A stretch of DNA of 64,000 bases. It comes from Cacajao melanocephalus (Eukaryota > Chordata > Mammalia > Primates > Pitheciidae). The stretch is from assembly GCA_963573385.1 (NCBI GenBank), contig CAUYLG010065891.1, positions 1-64,000 of the forward strand, given 5' to 3'. Position 1 is the stretch's first letter; the number at the start of each line of letters is the position of its first letter. Below the pieces are notes generated by a model. It saw only the letters and a list, made by a program, of their open reading frames with translations. It was not told the DNA's origin and made no database searches. Shown in pieces: positions 32,708 to 47,215 of the stretch. Both the position numbers and the translations under genes were made by a program.

Positions 32708-35700
32708 GACTATGTGACAGAGACCCTCAAAGGCTAAAATGTTGACTCTCTGGCCCTTTCCAGGAAAAGTCTGCAGACTCCTGCCCTAGGGGACAGTGAA
32801 CCACAAGATGGAATGAGTCAGATCCTTGAACAACCACATGGAGAAATGACCAGAAGGTCCACCACAGATATTACATGACGGTGAAATGCAGTGTTATAGT
32901 TTGAGCCGTTACAACAGAATTTGAGGTCTATTTGTCATTGCAACTTAACCTTGCCTAAGTAGTACAGAGACAAGGTGAGATTTTTACTTAGACTTCTGGG
33001 AAAGAGATTATTTTTGCCACCTACATCTGTACCCTAAAACCAGGCAGGCACAAAACTAGTTCCCCATCCTGCTACAAGTGAATTCTGGGACTTAAGCCTT
33101 CAGAGGGAAAGTGTGTGGAAGAATGAGACAGTAACCTGATTCTGATGACATTGTTTGAAACCTGGAGCCAGCTGTACCTGCAGCTGACTCTACCTTCTCA
33201 GCTTACAAGGGTCACTGATGTCTCTCTTTTACTTAAGATAGTTTGAAACTATTTCTATTACATGCAAACAAAAATATTCCTAACCTAGTTTGGCATTATG
33301 AGAGCAATAACTTTAAATCTGCTGTCATTCATTCAGAAAAAGAAGACATCATTCACAGACGTTGGTGTTTTAAGTGCCAGCACTTATTCATACAATGAAC
33401 TGAGACATATCTCCTAATAAATAGAAATTCACAGGGTGTGCTTAAGGCTATGGCTTGGCACAGCTTCTCTGGAACCACACACTGACTTCAGGAGCAGATG
33501 AGGGCAGGAGATACCGCTGAAGAGCCTGTCTTTATGCAGCTGATGAAAGTGACAAACTCATTCACAGACTAATGTGGGCTGATGGCTAAAATAAATGAAG
33601 GGGGAAAGCAAGCATGGAGCTGTGGTCAGACAGCGCAGGCCCCTGTTTGTGTGCAAACAAGCGTCCTTAAGAGCGTCTTTACCACTGCTTGAGCTACGCA
33701 GACCGTCTTTGGAAGGAGACGCCAGGAACTGGAAACAGTGGCTGCTCCCAGGAGGGGCCCTGAAGGCTGGGGCCAGGGAGGGAGTGAGACTGTCTTTTCA
33801 CTACCCATTCTTTTGCATCTTGACAGAATGGAGCTGGGGCAAATGCATGTTGTGACTCTCCCTGGCCATGGGGGCAGATGGAGGCCCCAGAGGCAAGAGG
33901 AGGCCCAGGGCTTGGGATCTGAGACTTGCGTTTAACCGTGAATGACCACCCAGAAGTGGACCAGTGCGGGCCGCCTCTCAGGCCTCTCAGCTCACGGCCA
34001 AGTCCTCCTTAGTCAGAAAGGCCAGAGCTTCTCACTAAGTCAGACGCGACCCAGAAAGGCCACAATGTCCTTGCTAGAGAAGTTGAAAATAGTTGCTGTG
34101 ACTCATCACACATGATGGACATGTTCTGCAGCCCCAGCAGGGCCTCTGGGATGTGTCCCCAGCTCCTGCGTGGCCCCTGCTCAGGAGGCTGAGGAGCAAC
34201 ATGGGGCAGAGCCAGAGGACAGGCTGCCCTGCGCCTTTGCCTCAGGGCTGCCCTGGGCATCCGTCCTCCAGGTGGGAGCTCCTCCTGGGTCGCTGCTGTA
34301 GAAGAGGTGCCGCGGGCCTCCACAGGGGAGGCAGCTGCCCATGGCCTCTCAGTTTCCTGCATCTTCTGGAGACAGAGGTTGAGCCACTGTGTACCCCATT
34401 CAGTCCACGTGTGGGACAGGCTCTGGTGCTGAGGCTCAGCCTTCAGAGAACAGGAGGCCCGGCTCTTTGGAAGTGGCAGGGGTGAGAAGTGCAGCCCGGC
34501 AGGTGAGTGCTGGGTTCCTTACAGACCCTAACAGGGCCGCAGGAAAAGGCCAAACAATGGCCAGGCCAGGCCGTGCACAGGAGCGGGGTTTGCAAGGAGG
34601 GAGGGCGGGGCCTTCGTGCCTGCCTCAGCTTCCCTCCCACACGCAGACCCCGGGGTGCTGTGTCCCCGACAGGCATTTTCTTCCATCTCCAATGGGTCCT
34701 CTCCCACCCGAACTGCTGCTTGCCACATCTCCGAGCCCACCAACTCCATCCCCCCTCACCAGGCCAGGCCTTCTTCTCTGCCCGGGTGTGGAAGAGACTA
34801 GTGAAGTCTCTTCCAGGGATGACCCATACCCTTGCCCACCCTCGAACTCAAAATCCTCAGCAGGCCGGAGCATGAAAAGTCTTCGCCATCTTCACTCCCT
34901 GGGACGAGCCCCCCATCCCTGCCTGCTCCTCTGGCAAGGGCACCTCGGGAGGACCAACTCCGCCGGGCCCACCCCATCAGGGTGTCACGTGGGACTGGAC
35001 CAGCTGACACCAGGAGTGACCAGCTGACACTTCACTGCCCACCTTCCACTCCCACCACATTAAGTACCAGGGCACACAGTAGGTGCTCAGTGTGAGCTGC
35101 TGTTAATAAATTGCTGGCTGACACCAACTGAGCACCTACTGAGGCCAGAACCACAGTGTGGCCTCCGCGTGGGAAGGGGACACTGCCTTGGAGGAGAAGG
35201 GAAAAAAGCTCAGGGAGAGAGAAGGAGGGTAGGTGGTGGAGGGGACTGGCAGGAGAGGCCACATGCCAGACCCCCGGGATACTGCTGCTGCCCTCAGAGC
35301 ACCCCCTTGGAATGCTGTCTTTGACTCCCAGCCTTTGCTTTTACTGTGGCCACAAGTGTCCTGTGCCACCACGCACTCACATTCTGATCGAAGCCCCTCT
35401 CTTTACCATCTCAGGAGGCAGCACTGCCGACGACCTCTCTACATGTGTGACCTCCCTGCACGTGTGGACTGCCTAAAGTCCTTTGCCATGCCTCCTCATG
35501 CTGCATCTTGATCATCTGTGTTGGGTCTCACTTGCCCTTGGGGCACATCCTCCCTGAGGTCCTGAGAGCCCAGCTTCCCCACCCATGTCAACATGAAACT
35601 ATTGACCAGCTCCACGCCCCTGGGACTCCAGACTCTGCAGTTGGAAGAGGCAGAAGTGCCCTCTGCTGGCCACTGGCTGGGTCCCTGCACCCCAGAGCAA

Positions 35701-36229
35701 TAATTAAGTTGAGAGATGAGAAGCCAAGCTCAGCCCTTGTCCCTGACTCTTCTCATCCTCCCAACCCCACCCGTCACCCACCCTGTGTTCCCTCAAATGC
35801 ACGTCTCCCCTTCTGGACCCCTCCTCTTCAAATCTTCTCTCTTCTTCTTCCACTGGTTCATCCACACCCCAATCTACACCCCATCCACACTCCCATCATC
35901 TTTAAGACTCAAGTAAGTGTCACTTCCTCCAGGAAGCCTCCCCTGACTTCGTCCCGGGTAACTGGCCTCGCTTGCCTTCTGCCCCTGCCATCCTTACAAA
36001 GGACACCCCTCACAGCTTCTGCCACACTGCGCAGTCCTTATCTGTCCGTCTGCCTCTCCCTGCAGGCGACTGCACTCCCTGGGGATGGGTACAGTGACCC
36101 TGATGTCCTCAGCACCCAATGCAGAGCTGTGCAGTGCAGAGGCTCGCATGGAAAATGTTCACTGAATGAAGTCAACCGACTTCAGAGGTTCTGAGCAGGA
36201 TTATTCCGAGGTGGGTGCCCTGGCAAACA
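32708..36229. other. Non-coding, unique plus old repeat pieces
   Basis: 32790-32980 resembles part of an old LTR-type repeat ('gaacaaccacatggagaaat'). 35900-36150 reads like L2 (+): 'cacttcctccaggaagcctc', 'ccctgacttcgtcc'. 33600-35700 looks unique. The frames of 212 codons (34389-35027) and 228 codons (35508-36194) are Pro/Ser-rich with no family signature, and the second lies on the L2-like segment. Confidence 0.4.
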
Positions 36230-37000
36230 ATCCAATATACATATTGGGGAGCAAAAACAATATACATAAATATGTGCTCATTGAGAAACATTTCAAACAA
36301 CAGAAAAGCTTACAAACTAAAAGATGAAACCCTTTTCAATTGTTTTCCAACCTACAACCTTTCATAAATCACCGCCATTCTCAACGTGGGGTGTGTTCAC
36401 ACCTTCCCAAGCATTCCCTTTGACTTTATTTTACCTTTCTTCTTTTTTGTTTTCAACATAAATGGGGTCATACAGTACACATAATTGTATCCTTTATTTT
36501 TTTCGTGAAAAGATCCATCTTGAGGTCCTTCTAAGTCAGCATCTGTAGGTGTATGTCATTCTTTTTAGTGATGGCAAAGCCTACCCTACCCCAGTACTGC
36601 CACAGTGTCTAAATCCGAGGCTTGTCAATTAAATCTCAGTAAAGCTGGGGACAAATGCCACGTGTTTGGTTTTTCCATTTGGTGGCTTTTTAATTTTTTT
36701 GCAGTTGCAAACAACATTTCTGCAAACATCTTCATGCCCAATTCTTTGTGTCCATGGGCACATATTTCTGCAGAATTGGCTGTTAGAAGTGGAATTGCTG
36801 AGTCTGAGAGCATATCTATTTCACATTCTAATGGAGACTAGCAAAATCCCTCCAAATTGGATACCAATTGACACTCACATCAACAATGCATACATGTCTC
36901 CTTTTCTCCACATTCTTGACAGCACTGGGTGTTACTTGACTTTAGCATTTTTTGGATACATCTAATCATGTCAATCTTCAAATCCAGCTGAACTCTGATT
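36230..37000 (-). mobile_element. L1: Old L1 (L1M type) 3' portion, inverted
   Basis: 'gtggaattgctgagtctgag', 'ccaattgacactcacatcaa' and 'ttctccacattcttgacagc' are characteristic of old L1 sequence on the complementary strand. No intact frame remains. Confidence 0.65.
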
Positions 37001-39020
37001 AAACTGGGTATTTCGAGAAGCCCTCAGAGAACAGAGCCTTGGAAAGGGTGCATGGTAGACATGTGAGCCGCTAGCCTCCCAGAGCAGCAGCTGGTAGCCC
37101 CACTTCCTTTTCCTTGGCCAGGGAAGGAAAGTCCCTCCCCAAAACCCTTGGTCTTGGAGTCACAGCCCAAGCCCCTCAGCAGTTCCCTCAGGAACAGAGG
37201 AACTCCTGGGTCAACCAGAGTCCCCACAGAGGTGGATTTGCTTCTGGCAACATCTCCAGTCTGGATGTGGTCCCAGGTGATCCTCAAGGAAGCAGCTGCC
37301 TTGTGTTCTCTGAAAAATGCTGCCTGCAAGGGAGGACATGGATTTGGGATAACTGGAGAATGACACACTTGGTTATGCACAGTGAGCCCAGGAGAATATG
37401 AAACAAAGTGTATGTCCTGCAAGAACCACGGGTTGGAGCACCAGGGGGGCTTACCTCTTATTCCACCCCCTCCCCGCCACCCCAGACTAGAAGGAATCTA
37501 TTTGGAGAATGACACTTGGAAATAGCTTGCCATTTGTGTGGCCTAAAAAGATCTAGAGAAAGGGGCAATGGGGCATTTCCAACATTCAAACAGTCCCGTA
37601 TTCATCCCAGATTCCGAAGTCCTCCTGGTTGGCAACTGGGGGGTTGGGGGGCAGATGGCACACAGACACCTGAGATCGTGTTTGCAGACTTTCATCTCCT
37701 AAGAGCCCAGGGATGGCCTCCAGGGCTGGCTGGCTGGCCTGCCTTCCTGTTTTTATCCTGATAGGCCTTATACAAAGATTTAAAAATGACTCATGGAAAA
37801 AGCCAAGCTAGGGAAGAGGGCTGGAGTTGGCCACCAAGTGGAGGACAGTGGGAGGCCTGCAGGGACGCTCATCAGTGACCCAGGAACCTGAGTGGTCTCA
37901 AAACTGCATCTGCAGGAAGGTCAGGACAGGGGAAGCGGGTGCCGGGCCACACAGAGCAAACGCTCATTGGAGAATGCCCTGGGAAAGAGAAAAACACCGG
38001 TGCTAAAATACATCCCAAGGTGGGCGTGGTATTTAATTTCCAACCTGCTTCCATTTCTATTCACTTAGACATCCTTTCCTCCTATGAGGGAGACAGAGTA
38101 GGCATTATTATTCCTATTTACAGATGCCCAGAGAAGAAGTGTCCTCCCAGGTAGCACCCCTGACCCAGAGGCAAGGGTCCTCCTCTCAGTTTCTTAGGAA
38201 CTTGTGGGCCTTATTTGCCTGGCCAACTATTTCACATCCTTTAGGGCTCAAATCAGCCTCCAGAGCTGTCCCCAAGGGCCGTACTGTCAGCTCTTCTGCT
38301 TGTGTCCAACTAACACTCCGAGCCATGTCCTGTCATTGTAGGTTGTACCTCTGTCATCTCCTGGCTACACGGTAGGTAAACTCCTCTCCTACCTCCTCCA
38401 CCTCCCCTGGCCTGGCCTCTCCCACCCAACGCGGCCAAGCAGAAGTTTGTGGAATAGCTGGATGGGAGTGTCAGTGGATGCTAAGGGACAACTAGACAAT
38501 GCCACTGCAACCCTGAACCCAAAGTAAGCCAGGGTGCCTCAGATATGCACCACCTGCCTGGCAAAACCACCGTGCCATCCTGAGGATCCCAGTTCTACTC
38601 AGGAAAAGGAAAAAGACAATCCTTTCGGGTGGAGGGTGGAGGTAGCGAAGGAAAAGAAGCCAGGGTCTGGAATTCCTCAAAGGTGCTGGCACAGGGAGGG
38701 AAGGAGCAGGGTGGGGCTACTGGCCTGGGCGCCTTCCAGAAGGGGTGGAAAGGCTCCTTCCACCAGAAGCACGGAGGCCCCGAGCAATTCCAAGGGCTCC
38801 CTCTCCTGGCCATTTGAGGCCAAAGCTGAGTGTTCAGAGGCGAATCCCACATTTTCCTCTCTTAGCCAAGGGTGTAGAAAATGGGTTCAGAAGACAGGGG
38901 AAGAGCACTAGTTTTGGAGTCGGATTTGTGTCCTGATCACCCACTAATTCACCAGGTTGCGTTGGGCAAACCACTCCACCTCTCAGCCTCGGTTTCCTCA
39001 TCTGGTTAATGAAGTGGTCT
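37001..39020. other. Non-coding, mostly unique; MIR piece at the end
   Basis: A MIR (+) is visible at 38900-39018 ('tttggagtcggatttgtgtc', 'ctcagcctcggtttcctcat') and is interrupted by the following Alu. 37740-37800 holds an AP-1 consensus. No gene was recognised. Confidence 0.45.
37740..37800. promoter_or_regulatory. AP-1 consensus in an AT-rich unique block
   Basis: The palindrome ATGACTCAT at 37786-37794 matches the AP-1 site. It is preceded by 'atacaaagat', a SOX/TCF-like ACAAAG core. Whether it acts as an enhancer cannot be told from sequence. Confidence 0.25.
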
Positions 39021-39310
39021 GCCTGGCACCATGGCTCATGACTGCAATCCCAAAGCTTTTGAGGCCAAGGCAGAAAGATCACTTGAGTCCAGGAGGTTGA
39101 GACCAGTCTGGGAAACATAGCAAGAGGCTGTCTGTAAAAAAAAGTGTTTAGAATTAGCCATCGTGGTGGGGCGCACCTATAATCCCAGCTACTCAGGAGA
39201 CTGAGGTGAGAGAACTGCCTGAGCTCAGGAATTTAAGGTTACAGTGATCTGTGATCACGCCATAGCACTCCGACCTGGTTGACAGAGCAAGACACTGTCT
39301 AAAAACAACA
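39021..39310 (+). mobile_element. Alu: Alu SINE, old and divergent
   Basis: 'gcctggcaccatggctcatg' through 'acagagcaagacactgtcta', with many changes, consistent with AluJ. Confidence 0.88.
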
Positions 39311-40019
39311 AACTCAGGAGGGTCAGATGAGATGAACAGCTCTCACAAACGGAAGTGCTGGGCTAAACACACCGCACGTGTTACCTTAGCCTCTCCCAAT
39401 GCATTGGAAGGATTTTGGGTTTTGGATGACAGTGATATTGACGGGTTTTTCCTGTGCTTAGCTCCATAGCACATGCCAGCTCTGGGCTGAGCACTCCACA
39501 TGTGATGGCAGGCAGGTGCCATGTACAGAGGAAGAGGCTGAGCGTCAGAATGGTTACATGACTTACCCTTGGCCACCCCGCTGGTGAGTGGCAGAACTGG
39601 GAACTGAAGCCAGATTTATGGCTCCAGAGCGCCCCACTCTCCTCACCCATGGTGTTTCTCGTGGTTTCTAAAGTCCTTTTCATCTCCATCTATCTGTGAT
39701 TCAAGGTGTCTGCTGGAGAACAGAGATTCACAGGGAACAGTAGGGGCTTGGCAGGTAGATAGGATAGGAACTAAAGAGACAATTGGCAGGAAATCAGGCC
39801 TAGAGCAACCTAATAGACAAAAAGCACAGTCTTTACAGGAGAAGAAATTATGACCGCCACTCAATTAGCCATCAAAGCTATGCTTTCTAGGACACCAAGG
39901 AGCATGAGAAAGGGCACCATTGTCTAAAAACATGCCGAACAAAAATGTCATCAGACTTTTTTTTATAAGCTTTACAACAGCCCACACCAAACTTGCTGCC
40001 TCTGAGGAGGCTGGCAGTT
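39311..40019. other. Non-coding, with a reversed MIR
   Basis: A reversed MIR occupies roughly 39470-39640 ('gaagaggctgagcgtcagaa', 'gtgagtggcagaactgggaa'). The rest is unrecognised. Confidence 0.45.
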
Positions 40020-40390
40020 CTTGAATATCCAACCATTTATCCATCTATCCAACCATCCATCTATACATCCATCCATCTATCCACCCACCCATCCCCCCGT
40101 ACCTCCATCCATCCACCCATCCATTCAATTGCCCACCTACCTACTTACTATCCAAACTGCCCATCCAGTCATCCATCTCCTCATCCATCCATCCATCCAC
40201 CCACCCATCTCTCCATCTATCCATCCATCCATCCATCCATCCACACACCCACCCATCTATCATCCATCCATCCATCCATCCATCCATCCATTTACCCATC
40301 CATCCAACCCTGAAGCCAAAGAAAGTGAGGGTGCCTCAAATGTGCACCCTCTTACCCATCCATTCATCCATCTGTCTGTCCATCAAACAT
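40020..40390 (+). repeat. (CCAT)n tetranucleotide array, imperfect
   Basis: About 370 bases of CCATCCAT/CCACCCAT units, interrupted at 40313-40350 by non-repeat sequence. It yields Pro/Ser/His/Ile-rich frames that are not genes. Confidence 0.95.
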
Positions 40391-40474
40391 TGCTGAGCCC
40401 TGAGTTACTGGTGCCTTATTCTCAAGAGTTCCTAACTGGATATTATGTGTCTCAGACATGTAGGCCAAAAAACA

Positions 40475-40935
40475 CAGAAATGTGTTGCATTAATTATCTA
40501 TGGCAACAGATTGCTTAGCGGCTTGAAACAAACATTGATTACCTCCCACAGTATCTGTGGGTCAGGAGTCTGAGAGTGGCTGAGCTAGGCTCAAGGTCTC
40601 TCATGAGGTTGAAGTTAAGATGTTGACTGGGAATGGAGGATGTGCTTCCAGAATAGCTCACTTACATGACTACTGACAGGAGGCCTCAATTCTCCATTGG
40701 CTTTTTGTCCCAAGTCCTCTCAGCTCCTCATCACATGGGCCTCTCCTCGGGGCTACTTGAGCATCCCCACAACATGGCAGCTGGCTTCCCCTAGAGTTGA
40801 TCCAAGAGAGAGCAAGGAGGAAGCTGCTGAGCCTCTTAAGTCCTCATCTCTGAAGTCACAGATGATCACTTCATATCATTCTATTTACTAGAAGAGTCAC
40901 TAAATCCAGACTACACTAAGGGGAGGGGTATTAGG
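40475..40935 (-). mobile_element. LTR-type repeat fragment, inverted
   Basis: 'gtgggtcaggagtctgagag', 'ctgagctaggctcaaggtct', 'caacatggcagctggcttcc' and 'aaggggaggggtatta' resemble a widespread old LTR-type repeat. Family not resolved. Confidence 0.45.
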
Positions 40936-43219
40936 CTCCAAATCTTAAAGGGATGAGTATCACAGAGCTTTGGATATACTTTAAAACCACTGCATGTGTG
41001 GAAGATGCTGAGATAGAGTATGAAGTATACTGAGAGGCAAGAGGGAGAATGTGATCAATTCTACCTAGAATAACAGAGGGAGTCAAAGAAATAAAGCTCT
41101 AACGAGGTGATAATGAATGAGCTGAGTTCTATCTTAGACCTGGAGTGTGGCCTTAAACAATCCACTGTCCCCTTCTGGGTCTCTGTGTTGTGAAAGTAAA
41201 TTGGGACCACCCAAAGGAGATCAAACAGAAGCCATTCATTGTAAGCTTGCTATGGCAAGGGAATTGGCCACTGTCACTTGCATTTGACAGAGACTCCCAG
41301 GCAGGCAGGGTGAGGGGAAGCATCATAGTGAAAAGGGGGAGGCTTCAGGTGTGCCCTGATTGGAGGTTGTCGGGATGGGGAAGTGGGAGGTGGCTAGCTG
41401 GAAGCCGGACATCTCATTTGATCGCCTTAGGAGCAGTTTTGGCTTTCTCTCGTCGGTTTCGAGTTGGAAGCAGTAGTCAACAATAGGAAAGCTGACCAGG
41501 ACTGATCGAGTCCTGATCATTCTGGGCCTATTGCCACAGAGGTTTGATCTGGCTTCCTGGGCTGCTTGCTACAGAGACTGTGGGCCAGGGTTCTCTTTTC
41601 CTACACAGACAGGCCATTGTCCGCTTGTACCTGTGGGCTTTTGGGGTCCTCCTCTGAAAATCAAAGGTTGGTGGACTGAGCTCTGAGATCCTGCGAGCCC
41701 TGACATTCTGAGGATCTGGCTTCTTCACCTGGAAATGAGGTGTCCAGAGATGGCAATGTGCTGGATGGAAAAAGGACTGGCCAGCCCGAGTGGCTGCCAT
41801 GCCAGAGGTGAGGCCTTGTGGACACAAACTGGAAATGAAAGAGAGGGAGATGCCTTGATTGGACCCTCCTCTCTGTGGGCACTCCCAGGAGTTTCCAATT
41901 CTCAGCAACCCACAGCATCCCAGCATCTTTGACTATGGACCTTGAAAGTTACAGGTCATCTCAGGCGACTTCCCCAGCGCACATGCGGATGCTTAAATCT
42001 GCATTACTATCTTCTCTGCAACTGGCAGTCTTATTCTTGCTTGATTGCCTCTGGAGACAGCAGGCTCACTCTCAGTGGAGACAAGGATGCGGCCCATCTG
42101 CTCTGGCACACGGGGCAACTTCCAAGATGGCTGGTACATCTGCAGCATGCTCAGCCCCTGAGCACCCATCCCACCACATCCTCTGCAGGCTGACCTCAGT
42201 GACTGAGGTTTTGCCTCAGGAAAGTCCCTGACAAAATGAGAGGGGAAGGTTAGAGGGAACCCAGCCTTTTTCCAATGCCCCCTCCATGGGGAAGCCTTTT
42301 TATCAGATTAGCGATGGTCTGGAGGAAACGGGACACAGGACCGGTAAATTTTGACATGGAAATGGAGATGAGGAAAAACCTGTACGTGCCCTTCAAGTGT
42401 GATGTCATCATTACGGCAGCACAGACCTCCTAGCGTCCCCATCTCATCTGAAGGTCACCATCACCCTGAGGGGCCCAGCAGGGCCCCTCCTCCAAGGTCC
42501 CCCTTCTTAGGGTGTGACTCCACCACCTGCTCGCCTGCCCAAGCCTGCAAGTCTCCCTGAACTTTTCTCCTCCTTTGTGCTCCCATATCTGATCCTATAC
42601 AGTCTGTTTCCTAATGGGCACAGGAACCCATCCTTCCTGTCCCTCCCCGACCACGGTAGTGCAGAAGTCATGCCTAGGGACTGGGGCCCGACAACCTGGA
42701 CTCAAATCCTGGTGTTGGCATGAACAAGTTGTGAGGCCTCTGGTGCCTGATCCCGCCTTGTTAAGCCCATCTCTCATCCCCACAGCATCCCTTCCCCACC
42801 ACCCTGTAGGATGGGCTTCCTGAAGCCCAGCCTACCCTCCCTTCCTCTGTTCCAGCCTCTGCCCCATCAGCCTATCCTCCAGGTTCTGTCACAGAGGCTG
42901 TGAGCTGAGGACGCTAGCCCAGTTCTTCTTGAAGGAGATGGAGGGGTCGGGGCTGGGTGAATAAATACGCCGAACAGCCTGATGATACAGGCCCATTCTG
43001 CATGGAATTAAAGTCACACACAGGTGGAGGCAGTAGCCCTGTAGGTGGGCTGCTGGGGTTTGTATCTGGCTCTGCCATTTACTAGCTGCGACCTTCAACA
43101 AGTCCCTTCACCATTCTGTGCCTTAGCTTCCTCATCTTAAGATGGGCTGGTAATGGTACCTGCTCACGGGTTATAAGACAGATGGTCCTCCCCAACGTGG
43201 GTGGGCATCCGCCATTCTG
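40936..43219. other. Non-coding, mostly unique; MIR at the end
   Basis: A MIR (+) occupies 43020-43185 ('ctctgccatttactagctgc', 'tgtgccttagcttcctcatc'). No gene was recognised. Frames at 41190-42231 have no protein-family features. Confidence 0.45.
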
Positions 43220-43508
43220 TTCAGGGCCTGCAGAGAACAAAAAGATGGAGGAAGAGTGAATTTGCTCTCTGCCTGTGACTGCTTGTGCTGGGACATCAAT
43301 CTTCTGCCCTCAATGCTCCTGGTTCTCAGGCCTTCAGATGTGAACTGGAATCTCCACAGCGGGCTTTACTCGGTCTCCAGCTTGCTGACAGTGAACTGTG
43401 GGACTTCTCAGCCTCCACAATCACGTGAGCCAATTCCTTCTAATAAATCTCCTTGTGTGCATGTGAACTGTTGGTTCTGCTTCTCTGGAGAATTCTGATT
43501 AATACACC
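43220..43508 (+). mobile_element. LTR-type repeat, 3' portion with poly(A) signal
   Basis: 'gggacttctcagcctccaca', 'atcacgtgagccaattcctt', AATAAA at about 43443 and the terminal 'ggagaattctgattaataca' are typical of this LTR family. It is probably the family seen inverted at 1-383. Confidence 0.6.
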
Positions 43509-46189
43509 ACGTGCTTAGAATAGTGGCTGGCACATAGTAGGTACTCAGTGAGTATTAGCCAATATTACTATCTTATCTGGTTCCATAAATACCCTCCCAC
43601 TGTAAAGGTGTTCCTTTTTGTCTCACCTTGGAAGTGACAGGGCCGCCAAAACCAATCCTTGCATGTTTCTCCAGGAGGCTTCTCTGGTCTTGTCTGGTGT
43701 CCATGAGCCCAGCTGCACCAGGGACCCAAGGCCAGGCCCGTGGGATGCTGACAGAACTGGCCTCCTAGTGCTGAGTGGGCCAGGGTCCCTCTGGTGGCTG
43801 CCACCTGCAGCCTCCTCTAGGCCCCTGCTGGCCAGGAGGCATATTCAGAGAATTTTGAAAAAAATGTGTTATGGGCTAGATTTGGGTTACAGACAGCTGT
43901 GATCAGAGGCCAGGAGCTAAATGACAGATGCCGATGAAGAGACTTCTGTCTATTACTCAAGTAGGACAGGTACTTCAGGCAGCTGGGGTTGAGGCTGGGA
44001 ATTTGTAAGGCAAGAGGGCACAATGCCCACCCCTGACCCCACCTTCCCCTAAGGGCACTGTAGACACAGGCTGAGCCCAAACCCCAGGTCCTCTGCCACC
44101 TATCTCAATGACTAGGGGAGAGTTCTATCTCCCTGATCCTCAGTTTCTGAAACTGTCAAATGGGGAGAACAATACCCATCTCGGGTTTTATTGACTCATT
44201 GATGTATTTGTTTAGTGGGGATTAAATGAGACGACAAATATCTAACTCTTGCGGAATTGCAGTATTCAGTGGGAGTTAGATCCCTGCCCCCTCACCTTTC
44301 CTTTGGAAACCCCCATCCCAGGAGGCAAGGGATCCTCTCTGACAATGAGGGTATGCTATTTATGCAACATACCTGAGGGACAATGTGACCACAGGGGTGG
44401 GAGTCAGGCACTGAGGATGTACTTGCTGTTTACAGATTGTTTTATGACTGGCTGTTGGAGCTCCCAAATGGCTCAGGAGCCAACCAACCATTTTACTCCA
44501 TGTTCTTGTTTGTTTGTGCATTCATTCATTCATTCATTCAGTCATTAAGAATGTATTACATGCCTACACCATGCAAAAAATACTGAGAGATTCAACCTTC
44601 CTACCTAACCTTATCTCACCTCACTCTCTCCAGTGACCTCTCCTCCCTGCTGGACTGGACTTCTTACTGTGTCTCCTCTCCAAAATGCCTAACACTCTCC
44701 GTCTCGGTGCCTTGACTCAAGCTATGGCTGTTGCCATCACTGCTGCCGCTGACTCTTGAAACAAAGCAGCATGTTAGAAAGAGCCCAGGTTCAGAGTGAG
44801 GAAGCAAGGATTCGAATCTTGGCTCTGCCTCTCACAAGCTGTTAAGTTCTTTAGCCTACCTGATTCCCAGTTTCCTCATCTGCCAGATGGGAATGATACC
44901 AGGATCTATCACAGAAGGTTGTTGTGAGAATAAATACTATGGGATGTGTAAGATATCTATTAGGGCTAAGTCAGTGGCTGGCTTGGATTTGAAACTTAGT
45001 AACAAATGTCTAGTGAACGGACCTGATGAATTCTGGCCTGGGAGGTGGGAAACTTGAATCTTGGTCATAGGACTATGTGCTTGAATAAGTCACTGCTTTT
45101 CTCAAGAGGCTCCAATCCCTTGATTAAAATTGCAGAGTTGGATCACCAGAACATCAAGTATTGACATCCCTAGCTTCCCATCCTGTATTTCTGAACTGGA
45201 TCCAGGGACACTTGGCACACAACCAGCTTCACCTCCATCCTCCCTCAGGGAAGACATCACTAGTTGATCAGAGTATTCTATCTGCTGAGCCCTCGGAATC
45301 TCTCCACAGGGCACCTGCCAGCCATCGCCAATCAAACCAGAGGTGACGGTTGAGATCAAACAGACTTTTCATTCCTGGTCGGTGCCTGGGTGAGTGACGA
45401 GGCCTATCAGTGCTGGAAGACACAGTCAAGGTGATGGATGTGTGGGGGTGGGGGAGTGTGCAGAGCAGAGGTGCAAACGTGGGGCGGCGGTCCATTTGGG
45501 AAGTCCCGCAGGGCACAGACACCACTACCCTGTCACTTTTGTCCCACTAGCCCTTCTTTATGGCTTCACCTGGGTAGTCATTATATCCAGTCCAGGGAAG
45601 AGGCGGAGGTGAGGGAAGGGCACCGATTATGAACTGGGTGGCATGTTCGTTTGGTTTTCATGGCTGATGTCTTAGTCCTCATCATCAACTCTGCCAGGGA
45701 ACCACTCTTAGCTCCACATCAAGGGTGAGGAATAGGAGGCTCAGAGTTTACTGATCATGATGATTAATCATAAAACCACAGTAATTGGCTTGGGTTGCAC
45801 TCCAGCTTCACCCCTTTTGGCTGTAGGTTCTTGGGCAAGTCACTTAGTCAACCTGTGCTTCAGTGTCCTCATGTGTAGAGTAGGCATAATAGCAATGTCC
45901 ACCTCATTATGAAGGAGTTAATACACACGAAGTTTTTGGAACATTATTCAGCATTTAATAAGAGGTCAGTAAACTATTTTTAAGACTGTTGGCATGGATT
46001 TCATATTCATTTTGCTATTCCCAGCACCTCAGACAATGTCCTGTACATAGTAGGTATTCATTAAATGCTTTAGAACCACTTGTTGAGCATTATCAATTCC
46101 CCAGAAAAGTCCCACATAGGTCTTCTTGTTGCCAAGAAAGACCCACATAGGTTTTTCTTGTTGCCAAAGAGGACATCTCAAAGAAAATA
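43509..46189. other. Non-coding, with several MIR copies
   Basis: MIR-like copies (+) lie at 44090-44240, 44770-44985 and 45775-45975. The second is clearest ('ggattcgaatcttggctctg', 'cccagtttcctcatctgcca'). A (CATT)n run is at 44518-44546. No gene was recognised. Confidence 0.55.

Positions 46190-47215
<1,026 letters not shown>

Noticed and set aside
34389..35027. 212-codon + strand frame and many overlapping frames
   Set aside because: GC-rich unique DNA with few stops. Composition differs frame to frame and nothing is recognisable.
35508..36194. 228-codon + strand frame
   Set aside because: Pro/Ser-rich, overlaps L2-like sequence, with no family features or splice/poly(A) context.
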